A stretch of DNA of 64,000 bases from Alkanindiges illinoisensis (GCF_004377485.1 NZ_SNTY01000047.1:87385-151384), one strand, 5' to 3'. Positions 37,605 through 48,045 are shown, counted from the stretch's first letter. Made by a program: numbers and translations. Notes: generated from the sequence alone by a model not told the origin.

Positions 37605-38393
37605 CTACTTAAACTGCCGAGGCTTAAAATTCATTTCGGGCTTTTTATCCTTAAGCCGGGCAATCTTACTGTTCTCCCCCAAAATCAGCTTAAACTGCCA
37701 CAGCTTTTCAAGGCGTAAGGCACGTTTTGGCGCATGAGCCATTGCATCCAGCACGCGCTTGCCTGCCAGCAAGGCATCAGGTGAACGCTGAATCAGTTCT
37801 TCGGCCAATTGCATGGCTTGTGTCACTGGGTCTGTATTTAAGTGTGTCACCAAACCAATTTCTTTCGCATAATTGCCATCAAAAATACGTCCGGTTAAGG
37901 TGAGTTCCTTGGCCAGATCCAGTGGAATAATATCCTTAATAGAACGGGTCAGGCCCATATCCGGTACCAGACCCCAGCGGCTCTCCATAATAGACAGCTT
38001 GCAGTCCGGGTGGCAAATGCGAATATCTGCGCCCAGCGCCAGTTGCATGCCAGCACCCAAACAATGACCATGCAGGGCAGCAATCACTGGGACGGGTAAG
38101 GTTTGCCAGATCAGGTTGGCTTTTTGAAAAATGCTTTGTCCGGGCTTTAGCAATTCCCACCCGGCATACGCCATGTTTTTGGGATTATTCAAATCACTTA
38201 AGTCAATCCCGGCGCTAAATGCTTCACCCTGACCGGACAGGATCACTACGCGGATGCTTTTGTCTTTTTTGATTTTCTTGGCGGTGTGCACCAGTTCATG
38301 CAGCATAGCAAAGCTCATGGCATTGCGTTTTTCGGGGCGGTTTAACTGGACGTGGGCAATTTCGCCAATCCGGGTTAGGCTTACCAGTGCCAT
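37605..38393 (-). CDS. crotonase/enoyl-CoA hydratase family protein
   Basis: 262 residues. The crotonase fold has both oxyanion-hole segments (SGQGEAFSAGIDL and HGHCLGAGMQLALGADIRI). The two acidic positions used by enoyl-CoA hydratases are present: Glu in SIMESRWGLVP and Glu in DLAKELTLTG. An Asp in LVPDMG also matches the position used by dienoyl-CoA isomerases, so hydratase versus isomerase activity is open. A remnant of its 3' end is repeated 0.8 kb away at 36755-36823. Confidence 0.88.
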   Translation of the reverse strand: MALVSLTRIGEIAHVQLNRPEKRNAMSFAMLHELVHTAKKIKKDKSIRVVILSGQGEAFSAGIDLSDLNNPKNMAYAGWELLKPGQSIFQKANLIWQTLPVPVIAALHGHCLGAGMQLALGADIRICHPDCKLSIMESRWGLVPDMGLTRSIKDIIPLDLAKELTLTGRIFDGNYAKEIGLVTHLNTDPVTQAMQLAEELIQRSPDALLAGKRVLDAMAHAPKRALRLEKLWQFKLILGENSKIARLKDKKPEMNFKPRQFK

Positions 38394-38488
38394 GATTTAC
38401 CTCATCTGTTGTATGTGGCCTGATCATACGGCCTAACTGTTTTAAAAAGTTGACTATTGGGTCAGGAGGGTGGGTATGAATTGCCAGT

Positions 38489-41443
38489 TCAACCCGGATT
38501 CAGGATTTTTTGTGCTTCGCTGTCCAGATCAGTCATGGCCTCCACCAGTTGCTGGTAGTACATCTCGACATCTTCGATAAAGCTGTCATTAATAGCTACA
38601 CCAGATTTGCGCTGATCTGCCAGCAGTTTCTCAAAAGCGCGACTTAGTGCTTGCAGGGTCGGCAAGCCAATATAGCGGGTAGCGCCATATAGGCGGTGAG
38701 TGCGCTGTTCAAGCTCGGCATAATCCTGTTTGTCCATTAAGACTTTAAGCAGGGTTTTTTCTTCGGCAAAACTGGATACCAGCATTTGCAATAGCTCAGT
38801 GGCAAGGTCAGCTTTGCCATTGGATAGCTTAATACTTTCTGGCCAGTCCAGAATGTGCGACTGCAATTCCTGCTGCATGGCGCCACTGACTGGCTTGTAA
38901 AATTCTTCAGGGGAAAAATCATCCGGATAAAAGTTGCTGCTAGAGGCAGAAATAGTGCTCTCGTCTGATGGAAAAGCTGAATCATGATCTGCTGTTAGAT
39001 AGCCTGCTGTCGGATAATCTGCTGCCAGATAGTCTGGTGTATGGTTGGACTGCTCTGATTTGTGATGCGGGTTTGTCCACTGCTTAAGGATGCGCACCAA
39101 CTGGTCAATCTGGATGGGCTTACTGACATAGTCATTCATGCCCGAGGCGAGCAGGTTTTCCTTTTCATCATTTAAGGCATGGGCAGTCAGGGCAATAATC
39201 GGTAAAGGCTGGTTGGTGTTCCATTCCTGTTCCAGCAGCCGGATGGCTTGTGTGGCTTCCAAGCCGGACATGCGTGGCATTTGAATATCCATAAATACCA
39301 GATCAAATGGCGCGCGGCCCTGTTCATGGCGCAGGGTTAGTACTTCAATGGCTTCAATACCGCTGTGTGCATTGGTCACTTCTACGCCCAGATCGTTCAG
39401 CAAGGCTTCCAGTACCATCAGGTTGGGCAGGTGATCATCTACCGCCAGGATGTGCAAGCCCTGTCCGGAAAATTCCGGCTGACTACGGCTAAACAGCTGT
39501 TCATGCTGCAACATGGCAATCAGTGCAGAGCGGCTCATGGGTTCATACAGGGCGACGGCGTCATAGCGCTTGAGGATGTCGGGATCAATGGCCATCTGGT
39601 AGCCATACACTGCCAGTGCCCCGTAGTAGCGGGTACGGATTTCACGCAATAAGGCTTCGGTATCACCGCCGCTATCAACAATCACCCAGCTATGCGCATG
39701 GCGCTGGGCTTCAAACGGGATCAGGCGGCCAAACAGGTCAGGAATCGATTGGGCTTCCTGCTGCTGTGCCTCAAGCTGGCTTAAATAGCCACGCAATACA
39801 TTGGCACTGGCCGGATGCTGAATGCAGGACAAAATATTCCAGTCATCAAGACTGGGCCATGACATTTCATCACCTGCCACTTTGCCCAGTTGTACGGTAA
39901 ACCAGAACGTGGCGCCCTTGTCGGTGGGGTGGCGTTCCTGATTGTCCTCAAAGCCAATTTTGCCCTGCATCAGTTGCACCAGCTGGCGTGAAATAGCAAG
40001 ACCAAGGCCTGTGCCGCCATATTGCCGGGTGACGGAAGGATCACCTTGCGAAAAGGATTCAAACAGGCGCTTGCGGTCTGCACCGGACAAGCCAATGCCA
40101 CTGTCCTGCACCGAGATATGCACTAGATGCTGGTCGTCAACACTGTCTTCCAGCCGTGCCCGCACAATAATGTCACCATCCGGGGTAAACTTGATGGCAT
40201 TACTCACCAGATTGGTCAGGATCTGTTTAAAGCGCAAGGCATCGCCATTCACCTGTCTGGGCATGTCTTCATAATAATAGACTGCCATGTCAATTTTTTT
40301 CTCACAGGCCAGTGGCGACAACATGTCAATTACATCAAACACTGCCTGTTCCAGATCAAATGGTGCCTGTTCCAGCACCAGCTTGCCTGCATCAATCTTG
40401 GAAAAATCCAGCACATCGTTCACCAGTGCCAGCAAATGCGCCGATGATTTTTGAATGGTTTGAATATAAATGGTTTGCTGGTCGGACAGGTTGCCCTTGC
40501 GTGCCATCAAATTAACAAAGCCGTCAATACTGTTCAGGGGCGTGCGCAGCTCGTGGCTGATGTTGGCTAGAAACACGGATTTGGCCTGATTGGCGGTAAT
40601 GGCCTGATCGCGTGCCTTGCGATAGGTGATATTCTGGATTTCCAGCGCATCCAGCGTCTTGCGCAAGTCATCTTCGGTTTGTTCGGTGTGCTGGCGCAAC
40701 TCTTCAAAGCTTTCATGCAGGCGGCGCAACAGGGTCACCAGATCAACCTGCAACAGCCGCAGCTCTCCCGTGCCATTAATTTGAATATCCTGCCCCAGCG
40801 TGTCAGCGCTTAGCCGTTGCAGTTGCAGGCGAATTTCATAAATGGGTGAAATCCAGCGTCTTGAATAAAAATTCAGGCACAGCAATAGCAACAACAGCGT
40901 CAGTAATCCGGTAATAGCCAGCACCAGCCATACCCGGTAACGCGCCAGTTGCAGTGGCTTGTTGTCCATGTCCACCACCAGCCACACCGGCCCGTCGCTG
41001 GTATAACCCGCGCGCAGGCCATAGGTGGTGCCAATGTCAGAATGCAGTGGGCCAAAGGTTTCCCGGTGCGCCTCAAACACGGGCCATGCCAGATTGCTGC
41101 CATAACCAAAAGAAATGCGCGGACGGCCTTCACGGTCAATCATGGCCACACGCAGCAAATTGGATTCATTTAGCATGTTTTGCAAAATGGATCGGATTTT
41201 TTCATGTTGCTGCGGCTGGTCCAGCAGCAGATTCAGGCGCTGTGCGGTGGGCTGGTAGCGCGCCAGAATGGCAAATGCCGCATTGCGCTGTTCGGCACGT
41301 GAGGAGCGCGCGGTTTCTATTAATACCAGACTGGCGCCCACACAGGATAAAATCATAATGGGCAAAAAGATTAGCGCAATCAGTTGCCCGTAGGCATTGG
41401 TGATGCGTAAGCGGTGATACCAGCGCAGGCGTTGTACAGACAT
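38489..41443 (-). CDS. barA: hybrid sensor histidine kinase GacS/BarA
   Basis: 984 residues. Order: a membrane helix near 20-43, a periplasmic sensor region, a second helix near 168-190, HAMP, then HisKA with the phospho-accepting His in FLANISHELRTPLN (about residue 295). The ATPase domain follows (NLVSNAIKFTPDGD, VQDSGIGL, GGTGLGLAIS), then a receiver domain (about 645-770, Asp in DLVFMDIQMPRM, Lys in YVSKPIQ) and an HPt domain (about 870-965) with His in RTHRLYGATRYIG. This is the unorthodox GacS/BarA layout that signals to the UvrY/GacA regulator and small RNAs. A linker before HPt has short Tyr/Ala/Asp repeats. It is divergent from cysM. Confidence 0.94.
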   Translation of the reverse strand: MSVQRLRWYHRLRITNAYGQLIALIFLPIMILSCVGASLVLIETARSSRAEQRNAAFAILARYQPTAQRLNLLLDQPQQHEKIRSILQNMLNESNLLRVAMIDREGRPRISFGYGSNLAWPVFEAHRETFGPLHSDIGTTYGLRAGYTSDGPVWLVVDMDNKPLQLARYRVWLVLAITGLLTLLLLLLCLNFYSRRWISPIYEIRLQLQRLSADTLGQDIQINGTGELRLLQVDLVTLLRRLHESFEELRQHTEQTEDDLRKTLDALEIQNITYRKARDQAITANQAKSVFLANISHELRTPLNSIDGFVNLMARKGNLSDQQTIYIQTIQKSSAHLLALVNDVLDFSKIDAGKLVLEQAPFDLEQAVFDVIDMLSPLACEKKIDMAVYYYEDMPRQVNGDALRFKQILTNLVSNAIKFTPDGDIIVRARLEDSVDDQHLVHISVQDSGIGLSGADRKRLFESFSQGDPSVTRQYGGTGLGLAISRQLVQLMQGKIGFEDNQERHPTDKGATFWFTVQLGKVAGDEMSWPSLDDWNILSCIQHPASANVLRGYLSQLEAQQQEAQSIPDLFGRLIPFEAQRHAHSWVIVDSGGDTEALLREIRTRYYGALAVYGYQMAIDPDILKRYDAVALYEPMSRSALIAMLQHEQLFSRSQPEFSGQGLHILAVDDHLPNLMVLEALLNDLGVEVTNAHSGIEAIEVLTLRHEQGRAPFDLVFMDIQMPRMSGLEATQAIRLLEQEWNTNQPLPIIALTAHALNDEKENLLASGMNDYVSKPIQIDQLVRILKQWTNPHHKSEQSNHTPDYLAADYPTAGYLTADHDSAFPSDESTISASSSNFYPDDFSPEEFYKPVSGAMQQELQSHILDWPESIKLSNGKADLATELLQMLVSSFAEEKTLLKVLMDKQDYAELEQRTHRLYGATRYIGLPTLQALSRAFEKLLADQRKSGVAINDSFIEDVEMYYQQLVEAMTDLDSEAQKILNPG

Positions 41444-41653
41444 GGCATTAATAGGCTTGGGTTTTGACCGAGTATAAAAGGAAATCCTGCAAATTCACAT
41501 GCTTTGCAGTGATTCCGACTGTAATCTATCGTCTTGCTCAAGCCCTGCCATAATCGCTGTATTGCAGATCGCCACTGGAGAATCTGAGAGAAGGTCGTGC
41601 AGCAGGCCAGCTTTTTCATTACAATAGGCGCACTTTTGGGCAGGTGATGCAAA

Positions 41654-42595
41654 ATGGCCGATTTGAATAACACAATGATTAATCCTGATCCGCACGCCTT
41701 GGACCACTATGTGGGCAACACGCCACTGGTGCGCTTGCAGCGTCTGGCCAATCATACCGCTGCCAGTGTGTATGCCAAGCTGGAAGGTAATAATCCAGCC
41801 GGATCGGTGAAGGATCGTCCAGCCTACAACATGATCATGCAGGCCGAACGCCGTGGCGACATCAAGCCCGGTGATACCCTGATTGAAGCCACCAGTGGCA
41901 ATACTGGCATTGCGCTGGCGATGGTGGCTGCCATGCGCGGTTACAAGATGATCCTGATTATGCCGGATAACATGAGTCAGGAACGCAAGGACGCCATGGC
42001 TGCCTATGGTGCAGAACTGATTGAAGTGCCGGCCAAGACTGCCGGGATGGAAGGGGCGCGTGACCTGGCACTGCAAATGCAAAGCGAGGGCAAGGGACTG
42101 GTGCTTAACCAGTTTGGCAACCCGGATAATAGCGCTGCGCATTACCTGACTACTGGCCCTGAAATCTGGCAACAAACTGATGGCAAAATTACCCATTTTG
42201 TCAGTTCCATGGGCACTACCGGCACCATCATGGGCGTGGCCAAATATCTGAAGGAAAAAAATCCCGATATTCAGATTATTGGCCTGCAACCTTCTGAAGG
42301 CGCTGCCATCGCTGGAATTCGTCGCTGGCCCAAGGAATATTTACCGACCATTTTTGATCCATCGCTGGTGGATCGCACCATGGATATTCCACAGCTTGAA
42401 GCTGAAAAAACCATGCGTCAGCTTGCGCGGCAGGAAGGCATTTTTGCTGGCGTGTCCTCTGGCGGTGCCGCATGGGCCGCCATCAAGATTGCTGAAGCCA
42501 TTTCTCAGGAACAGCCAGATGCGGTGATTGTCTGCATTATTTGTGACCGCGGTGACCGTTACCTGTCCACTGGCCTATTTTCCGTGGCGGATTAA
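41654..42595 (+). CDS. cysM: cysteine synthase B
   Basis: 313 residues, a PLP enzyme that makes cysteine from O-acetylserine and sulfide or thiosulfate. The PLP lysine lies in NPAGSVKDRPAYNM; TSGNTGIALAM and SSMGTTGTIMGV bind the phosphate and substrate, and GIRRWPKEYLP is the CysM-type segment absent from CysK. It is divergently transcribed from barA, an arrangement shared with pseudomonads and Acinetobacter. Confidence 0.95.
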   Translation: MADLNNTMINPDPHALDHYVGNTPLVRLQRLANHTAASVYAKLEGNNPAGSVKDRPAYNMIMQAERRGDIKPGDTLIEATSGNTGIALAMVAAMRGYKMILIMPDNMSQERKDAMAAYGAELIEVPAKTAGMEGARDLALQMQSEGKGLVLNQFGNPDNSAAHYLTTGPEIWQQTDGKITHFVSSMGTTGTIMGVAKYLKEKNPDIQIIGLQPSEGAAIAGIRRWPKEYLPTIFDPSLVDRTMDIPQLEAEKTMRQLARQEGIFAGVSSGGAAWAAIKIAEAISQEQPDAVIVCIICDRGDRYLSTGLFSVAD

Positions 42596-42663
42596 ACAGG
42601 GCAGGCTTATATAGATGAGCCGGGTTGCTGATTAGGGAAGATTTTTATGCAGATGGGTTTGTC

Positions 42664-43470
42664 ATGCTAAACCTGCCGGTGCTGGTATTTGATATTGAAA
42701 CTATTCCAGATGTGCGCTCCGGTTCGCGCCTGTATGGGCTGGATTTGCCGGATGATGATACCGTACTGGCTATGAATAATATCCGGCGACAGGAAAGCAA
42801 TAGTGATTTTCCACGCCTGCCATTGCATGAAATTGTATGCATTTCCTGTCTTTGGGTAGAAGACGGGCATATCAAGCTGTTTTCATTTTGTCAGGAAAGC
42901 ATGAGCGAGCAGGAAATTATCAAGCGCTTCCTCTCCGTGTTTGACAAGCATTTCCCCACGCTGGTGAGCTGGAATGGCAGTGCGTTTGATTTGCCCGTGC
43001 TGATTTTGCGTGCCATGCATTATGGCTTGAGCGCGCAGGGTTTGCTGGATCAGGGCGACTTTAATCAGGCACGCCGCTACGACAACTACCAGAACCGTTA
43101 CCAGCATCGCCATACCGACCTGATGGATTGTCTGGCACTGTTTAACGCCCGTAACTTTCAACGACTGGATGAGCTGGCGCTGTTTCTGGGTTTTCCCGGC
43201 AAGCAAGGCCATAGCGGCTACCATGTGCATGACTACGTGAAAACTCAGGACTGGAAAGTGCTGTGTCAGTATTGCGAAAGTGATGTGATCAACACCTGGC
43301 TGATTTACCTGCGCTGGCAATTGCTGCGGGGGCATTTAAGTCTGGATGAACACCAGCACTGGATTAAATTCACCCATGACTATATTGACGAGCAGTTGCC
43401 CGGCCAGCATGAGTTTCTGGCCAACTGGCAGAACAATGCCAAACTGACGCCCTTTAATCCGCTTTGCTAA
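42664..43470 (+). CDS. predicted PolB-like 3'-5' exonuclease
   Basis: 268 residues from the ATG at 42664, which follows GATGGG; a longer TTG start upstream has no better signal. The DEDDy-type exonuclease motifs are visible: VLVFDIETIPD (Exo I), LVSWNGSAFDLPVL (Exo II) and YCESDVINTWLIYLR (Exo III). This is the stand-alone PolB-like exonuclease family (PF10108) often found beside rlmD and cysM in gammaproteobacteria. It is likely a single-strand DNA or RNA trimming nuclease; its role is not established. Confidence 0.85.
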   Translation: MLNLPVLVFDIETIPDVRSGSRLYGLDLPDDDTVLAMNNIRRQESNSDFPRLPLHEIVCISCLWVEDGHIKLFSFCQESMSEQEIIKRFLSVFDKHFPTLVSWNGSAFDLPVLILRAMHYGLSAQGLLDQGDFNQARRYDNYQNRYQHRHTDLMDCLALFNARNFQRLDELALFLGFPGKQGHSGYHVHDYVKTQDWKVLCQYCESDVINTWLIYLRWQLLRGHLSLDEHQHWIKFTHDYIDEQLPGQHEFLANWQNNAKLTPFNPLC

Positions 43471-43567
43471 TTCTTAGCTTCATTAACCGCCTATATTTTT
43501 TTAGCCAGCTAAGGCTTGTATGTTAAAGCCTGTTTGCCAGTCAGAATGATCGTTTTGAGATAGATAC

Positions 43568-44983
43568 ATGAGACATCAGCGTGAAAAACAACACCAGCAA
43601 CCGTCGTTGACCTTTAACATCGAAGCGTTAAGTCATGAAGGCCGTGGCATTAGCCATTATGCTCAGCAAGAAGGCCATCCCACTGATAAGAATGGAAAAA
43701 AGGTGTTTGTGGCGTTTGCTTTACCCGGTGAAACCGTTACGGCTAAAGTGCATGAAATCCATAAAAAATACGAAGAAGCCGATTGCGAAATGGTATTGGC
43801 TAATCCATCGCCAGACCGGATTGAGCCAGTTTGTCCGCATTTTGGCATTTGTGGCGGTTGTAGCTTGCAACACATGCATCCGGACGCGCAAATCCGCTTT
43901 AAGCAGGATGTACTGACCTCGCATTTTCAGCATTTTGGTGGGCTGGAACCCGAACAATGGTTGCCTCCCTTGCGTTCAACCCGCACCGATTACCGGCGTA
44001 AAGCACGGCTTGGTGTGCGCTGGGTGGCTAAAAAAAACCGCATCTTGGTCGGTTTTCGCGAGCGCAAAAGCAGCTATCTGACGGACTTGAATGTTTGCAA
44101 GGTACTGGATGCGCAAATTGGCGAGCGACTTGAGCAGCTCAAGCAACTGCTGACTGGCCTTGCTGGCCGTGAACACATTTCCCAACTGGAAATGGCCATT
44201 GGCGATGAGATTGCAAATGTTACGGCTGATAGGCAGGTAATTGACAACAAATCGGTAGCCATGATTGTGCGTCACCTCAAGCCATTGATTAATAGCGATG
44301 TGCAACAATTACTGGCGTTTGCCCGCGAAGTTAACTGGCAACTGTATTTACAACCTGAAGGCTATGACAGCGTACACCGTATCGACCAGCCGGATGCCCC
44401 CATACGCCTGTATTATGAGTTGCCGGATTTTAATGTGCGATTTGCCTTTTCACCGCTGGATTTTACCCAGATCAATTGTGACATTAACCGGCAAATGGTC
44501 ACTCTGGCCTGCGATTTGCTTAACTTAAAACAAGGCGAACGGGTGCTGGACCTGTTTTGTGGTTTAGGTAACTTTTCATTGCCACTGGCACGCCGGGTTG
44601 GCCCGAATGGTCTGGTGGTTGGCGTGGAAGGCAACGCCGAGATGGTGGCGCGTGGTTTTGAAAATGCTGCATTAAATGGCATGAGCAACCTTGAATTTTA
44701 CGCGCAGGACCTCACAAAGGATTTTTCACACCAGCCGTGGGCCGTGCAGGGTTTTGACGCCCTGCTGATTGATCCGCCACGCTCTGGTGCTGAAGAAGTC
44801 ATGCATTATTTACCAAAATTTAATGCCAGACGAATTGTTTATGTCTCGTGTAATCCAGCCACCTTGGCGCGTGATGCAGGTATACTGGCGCAGTCGGGTT
44901 ACCGCATGAAAAAGGCGGGGGTTATGGATATGTTTACCCACACCGGACATGTGGAATCGATTGCCCTGTTTGAAAAAAGCTAG
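43568..44983 (+). CDS. rlmD: 23S rRNA (uracil(1939)-C5)-methyltransferase
   Basis: 471 residues. N-terminal TRAM domain (about 12-75), iron-sulfur cysteines [10 protein letters not shown] (about 90-99) with a fourth at VCKVL, and a SAM-dependent methyltransferase domain from ~330: [31 protein letters not shown], and [13 protein letters not shown] with the catalytic Cys. It is in the conserved rlmD-relA-mazG order. Confidence 0.95.
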   Translation: MRHQREKQHQQPSLTFNIEALSHEGRGISHYAQQEGHPTDKNGKKVFVAFALPGETVTAKVHEIHKKYEEADCEMVLANPSPDRIEPVCPHFGICGGCSLQHMHPDAQIRFKQDVLTSHFQHFGGLEPEQWLPPLRSTRTDYRRKARLGVRWVAKKNRILVGFRERKSSYLTDLNVCKVLDAQIGERLEQLKQLLTGLAGREHISQLEMAIGDEIANVTADRQVIDNKSVAMIVRHLKPLINSDVQQLLAFAREVNWQLYLQPEGYDSVHRIDQPDAPIRLYYELPDFNVRFAFSPLDFTQINCDINRQMVTLACDLLNLKQGERVLDLFCGLGNFSLPLARRVGPNGLVVGVEGNAEMVARGFENAALNGMSNLEFYAQDLTKDFSHQPWAVQGFDALLIDPPRSGAEEVMHYLPKFNARRIVYVSCNPATLARDAGILAQSGYRMKKAGVMDMFTHTGHVESIALFEKS

Positions 44984-45050
44984 GCGCGACAAGTTGGGTT
45001 TGAACGGCTTTAGGTCATTTGACCGTTGAAAAGCACAATGGGAGTGTAGC

Positions 45051-47357
45051 ATGGTCACCGTACGCGAAGAGTTGCCCAGACGGCTAGACGATGCTGATGT
45101 TGCTCAATCTGACGAACTGTCCTTTGGCGAGATTGATCTGGAAATCTGGCTGGAACGCTTGCGTACCCAGCTGGATGATACCGATTTAAGCCAGCTTTCC
45201 AGTGCCTGCCATCTGGTGATGGAGCGCACACTGGCACAGAAAAAAGCCCATCGCTCCAATGCATTTTCAACCGGCGTCGGCATGACCGATATTCTGGCGC
45301 ATCTGAAAGTTGATGAAGACACGTTGGTTGCAGCCCTGCTGTATCGCAGTGTGCGCGAAGATATAATTAATCTTGATGAAGTCTTAAGCCTGTTTGGCGA
45401 ACACGTGGCCTTGCTGGTTAAGGGCACACTGGCCATGGGTCGCCTGTCTGACCTGATTGAAAACAATAAGAGACTGGAAGACCATTTTGAAAATAACCAG
45501 CGCGAGCATCTAACCGGCATCTACAAGATGCTGATTTCAGTCACTGAAGATGTGCGTGTGGTGCTGATCAAGCTGGCCGAACGAACCTTTGCCCTGCGTG
45601 AGTTGTCGAGTGCCTCGCGTGAACGCCAGGAGCGCGTGGGCCGCGAAATTTTATCCATTTATGCGCCGCTTGCGCATCGTCTGGGGATTGCCCAGCTCAA
45701 GTGGGAACTAGAAGACCTGGCATTTCGCTATTTGTCACCCGAGCGCTACAAGGAAATTGCCACCCTGCTGAATGAAAAGCGGCTGGAACGTGAGCAATAT
45801 ATTCAGAATGTCACCCGGCAGCTTAAAACCGAACTGGCTGCACAGGGCATTACGGCGGAAGTCACTGGCCGGGCCAAGCATATTTATTCGATTTACCGAA
45901 AAATGCGTAGCAAGGCCTTAAGCTTTGACCAGCTTTATGATATTCGCGCTTTACGGGTGCTGGTCGACACCGTGCCCGAGTGCTATCACAGCCTTGGCAT
46001 CGTGCATCAACTGTGGCGTCATATTCCCAACCAGTTTGATGACTATATTACCAATCCTAAGGCCAATGGCTACCGTTCGCTGCACACGGCCGTGATTGCC
46101 GAGCACAAGTCGCTGGAAGTGCAAATTCGCACCTTTACCATGCACCATGAGGCTGAGCTTGGGGTGTGCTCGCACTTCAATTATAAGGAAGGCACCAAGC
46201 GCACCGACCAATCCTTTAACCATCGCCTGCATTCATTGCGTGCCGTGCTGGAGCATTATCAGGACCGGCTGGAGGATGAGGATTCCAATCAGGATCCGAA
46301 CATCGATGATATTGAGCAGTTGCAGGATATTGACGGGTTCGAGCAGATTTATGTGTTCACCCGCGATGGTGATATCAAGGAACTGCCGCGCGATTCCACC
46401 GTACTGGATTTTGCCTATCATGTGCATACCGAGGTGGGCAACCATTGCTATGCGGCGCGGGTTAACCAGCGCTATGTGCCATTAACCTATCGCTTAAAAA
46501 CCGGCGAGCAGGTTGAAATCCTTACCAAACGTGATCGTGAACCCAACCGCGACTGGCTGGTTAATTCGCTGGGTTACATTACCACTTCGCGCGCGCGTGA
46601 CAAGCTGCGCCACTGGTTTCGCCAGCAGGATCGCAGCAAGAATCTGGAAATTGGCCGGGATATTTTAAACAAGGAACTGTCACGGCTGGCAGTCCATCCC
46701 AAAAGTATTGACCTGAGCGATTATTGTCAGGTGTTTAATGTCAAATCCGGCGATGACGTGCTGATTGGACTGGTGACTGGCGATATTGGCCTACATCAGC
46801 TCATGAACCAGATTAACCGGCAAATGCGCATTGATCAGGATGAGCCGGAGCTGGTACTCAAACCCGCCTTGAATCCGCGTGCCAGCCATACCTTGTCAGC
46901 GCATGGCATCCTGATTGATGGCCTGGATAATGTCGAGTTGCATGTGGCGCAGTGCTGTCAGCCCGTGCATGGTGAAGCCATTGGTGGCTATATTACCCTA
47001 AACCGGGGCGTTAGCATTCATAAGCTGACCTGTCCGGAATATGGCCGCATGATCAATCATGAACCCGAACGCGCCATTGAAGCGGACTGGGAAATGCAGC
47101 CAACCCGGGGGCAGAGCGTGCAAATTGTGGTGGAAGCCTATGATCGCCGTGGTTTGCTCAAGGATTTAACCCAGGTTATTTTTGCTGATCATATCAATAT
47201 CCGTCAGGTAAATACTATTTCCGAGGCTGACGGTATTGCCAATATGAAATTATCCATTGAAGTCAAAGGATTGGCGCAATTATCGCGCTTATTGGCACGG
47301 CTGGAGCAGCAACCGGGCATTATCAGTGCACGCCGTCTGGTGCTGGGTAATGCATAA
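45051..47357 (+). CDS. relA: GTP pyrophosphokinase (ppGpp synthetase I)
   Basis: 768 residues, ribosome-associated (p)ppGpp synthetase of the stringent response. The N-terminal HD-like hydrolase domain has lost its metal-binding HD pair (LYRSVREDI in that place), so it is RelA rather than SpoT. The synthetase domain spans about 255-385 (RAKHIYSIYRKMRSK, DIRALRVLVD, NPKANGYRSLHTAVI, EVQIRTFTMHHEAE). TGS follows at about 430-490 (IYVFTRDGDIKELPRDST), then the zinc-finger region (CCQPVHGEAIGGYI) and a C-terminal ACT domain. GGGAG precedes the ATG. A strong terminator follows. Confidence 0.96.
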   Translation: MVTVREELPRRLDDADVAQSDELSFGEIDLEIWLERLRTQLDDTDLSQLSSACHLVMERTLAQKKAHRSNAFSTGVGMTDILAHLKVDEDTLVAALLYRSVREDIINLDEVLSLFGEHVALLVKGTLAMGRLSDLIENNKRLEDHFENNQREHLTGIYKMLISVTEDVRVVLIKLAERTFALRELSSASRERQERVGREILSIYAPLAHRLGIAQLKWELEDLAFRYLSPERYKEIATLLNEKRLEREQYIQNVTRQLKTELAAQGITAEVTGRAKHIYSIYRKMRSKALSFDQLYDIRALRVLVDTVPECYHSLGIVHQLWRHIPNQFDDYITNPKANGYRSLHTAVIAEHKSLEVQIRTFTMHHEAELGVCSHFNYKEGTKRTDQSFNHRLHSLRAVLEHYQDRLEDEDSNQDPNIDDIEQLQDIDGFEQIYVFTRDGDIKELPRDSTVLDFAYHVHTEVGNHCYAARVNQRYVPLTYRLKTGEQVEILTKRDREPNRDWLVNSLGYITTSRARDKLRHWFRQQDRSKNLEIGRDILNKELSRLAVHPKSIDLSDYCQVFNVKSGDDVLIGLVTGDIGLHQLMNQINRQMRIDQDEPELVLKPALNPRASHTLSAHGILIDGLDNVELHVAQCCQPVHGEAIGGYITLNRGVSIHKLTCPEYGRMINHEPERAIEADWEMQPTRGQSVQIVVEAYDRRGLLKDLTQVIFADHINIRQVNTISEADGIANMKLSIEVKGLAQLSRLLARLEQQPGIISARRLVLGNA

Positions 47358-47473
47358 GCTTGATCAAGAACCTTGATTAAAAAATGCGCTAATTTAAACA
47401 CTGTTGTGGATAACTTCTGAGTTATCGACAGCAGCATAGCTCTAATAATTTCAGAGAAAATAATTCACAAGAC

Positions 47474-47508
47474 AAAAAAATAGCCCGGACAAGCTGGGCT
47501 ATTTTTTA
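47474..47508. terminator. bidirectional terminator after relA
   Basis: A7 run, then ATAGCCC / GGGCTAT stem, then T6. It sits between relA and the convergent secreted-protein gene. Confidence 0.85.
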
Positions 47509-47523
47509 ATTTCACGTTTTACT

Positions 47524-48045
47524 TTATTTGCACTTCTTATGCTTTTGATAGACTTTGATGGTTTCAAGGTCAGCGTTATATTTTTTAGCCAGCGCCAGTT
47601 GAAGGTCAGGATTCATGCTGTCTTCTACTTCACCACTACCAGCAAACTGTTGGGCCGCCTGTGCATATTCCCCAGTTTTACCGCCTTTGCTGGCCAGTAA
47701 GCCACCCAGCGCGCCAATCGTGCCACTCACTTTCTTTTGTTGCTGGTAACTGGCATCTTTGCTTAAGCTGTCAATTTGCTTCAGGTTGGCATTCACTACA
47801 TCCAGCTCACGTTTATTGCTAAGCGCGGTAATTTCCAGTGTTGGGCAGTCCATTGCCGCAACAGTTGCAGTAGACAGGGGCGTAACATCATGCACAGCAG
47901 CTTCTGCTGGGGCCGCCGTGGTGGTTGTGGTTTTGCCAGTAGCAGAAGCAGCTACCTGAGTAACTGCATTTAAAGTATCAAACAAGCCTGCATAAGCGGG
48001 CAGACTTGCAGCAAGGGCTGAAGCAATTAATAATTGACGTAACAT
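47524..48045 (-). CDS. exported protein, tandem paralogue A
   Basis: 173 residues. The signal peptide (MLRQLLIASALAASLPAYA) is predicted to be cut before GLFDTLNAVTQVAAS. A Thr/Ala-rich linker (about 37-60) is followed by MDCPTLEI, a helical segment, the conserved core IGALGGLLASKGGKTGEYAQ AAQQ, and a tail ending KVYQKHKKCK. Two cysteines (in MDCP and KKC) could form a disulfide. The protein at 48270-48797 has the same plan, and the match covers the mature N-terminus, the core and the tail. I recognise no characterised family. Confidence 0.8.
   Translation of the reverse strand: MLRQLLIASALAASLPAYAGLFDTLNAVTQVAASATGKTTTTTAAPAEAAVHDVTPLSTATVAAMDCPTLEITALSNKRELDVVNANLKQIDSLSKDASYQQQKKVSGTIGALGGLLASKGGKTGEYAQAAQQFAGSGEVEDSMNPDLQLALAKKYNADLETIKVYQKHKKCK

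Noticed and set aside
41495..42289. 264-codon open frame opposite cysM
   Set aside because: His/Gly-rich composition typical of an antisense shadow; cysM on the plus strand is complete and well conserved.
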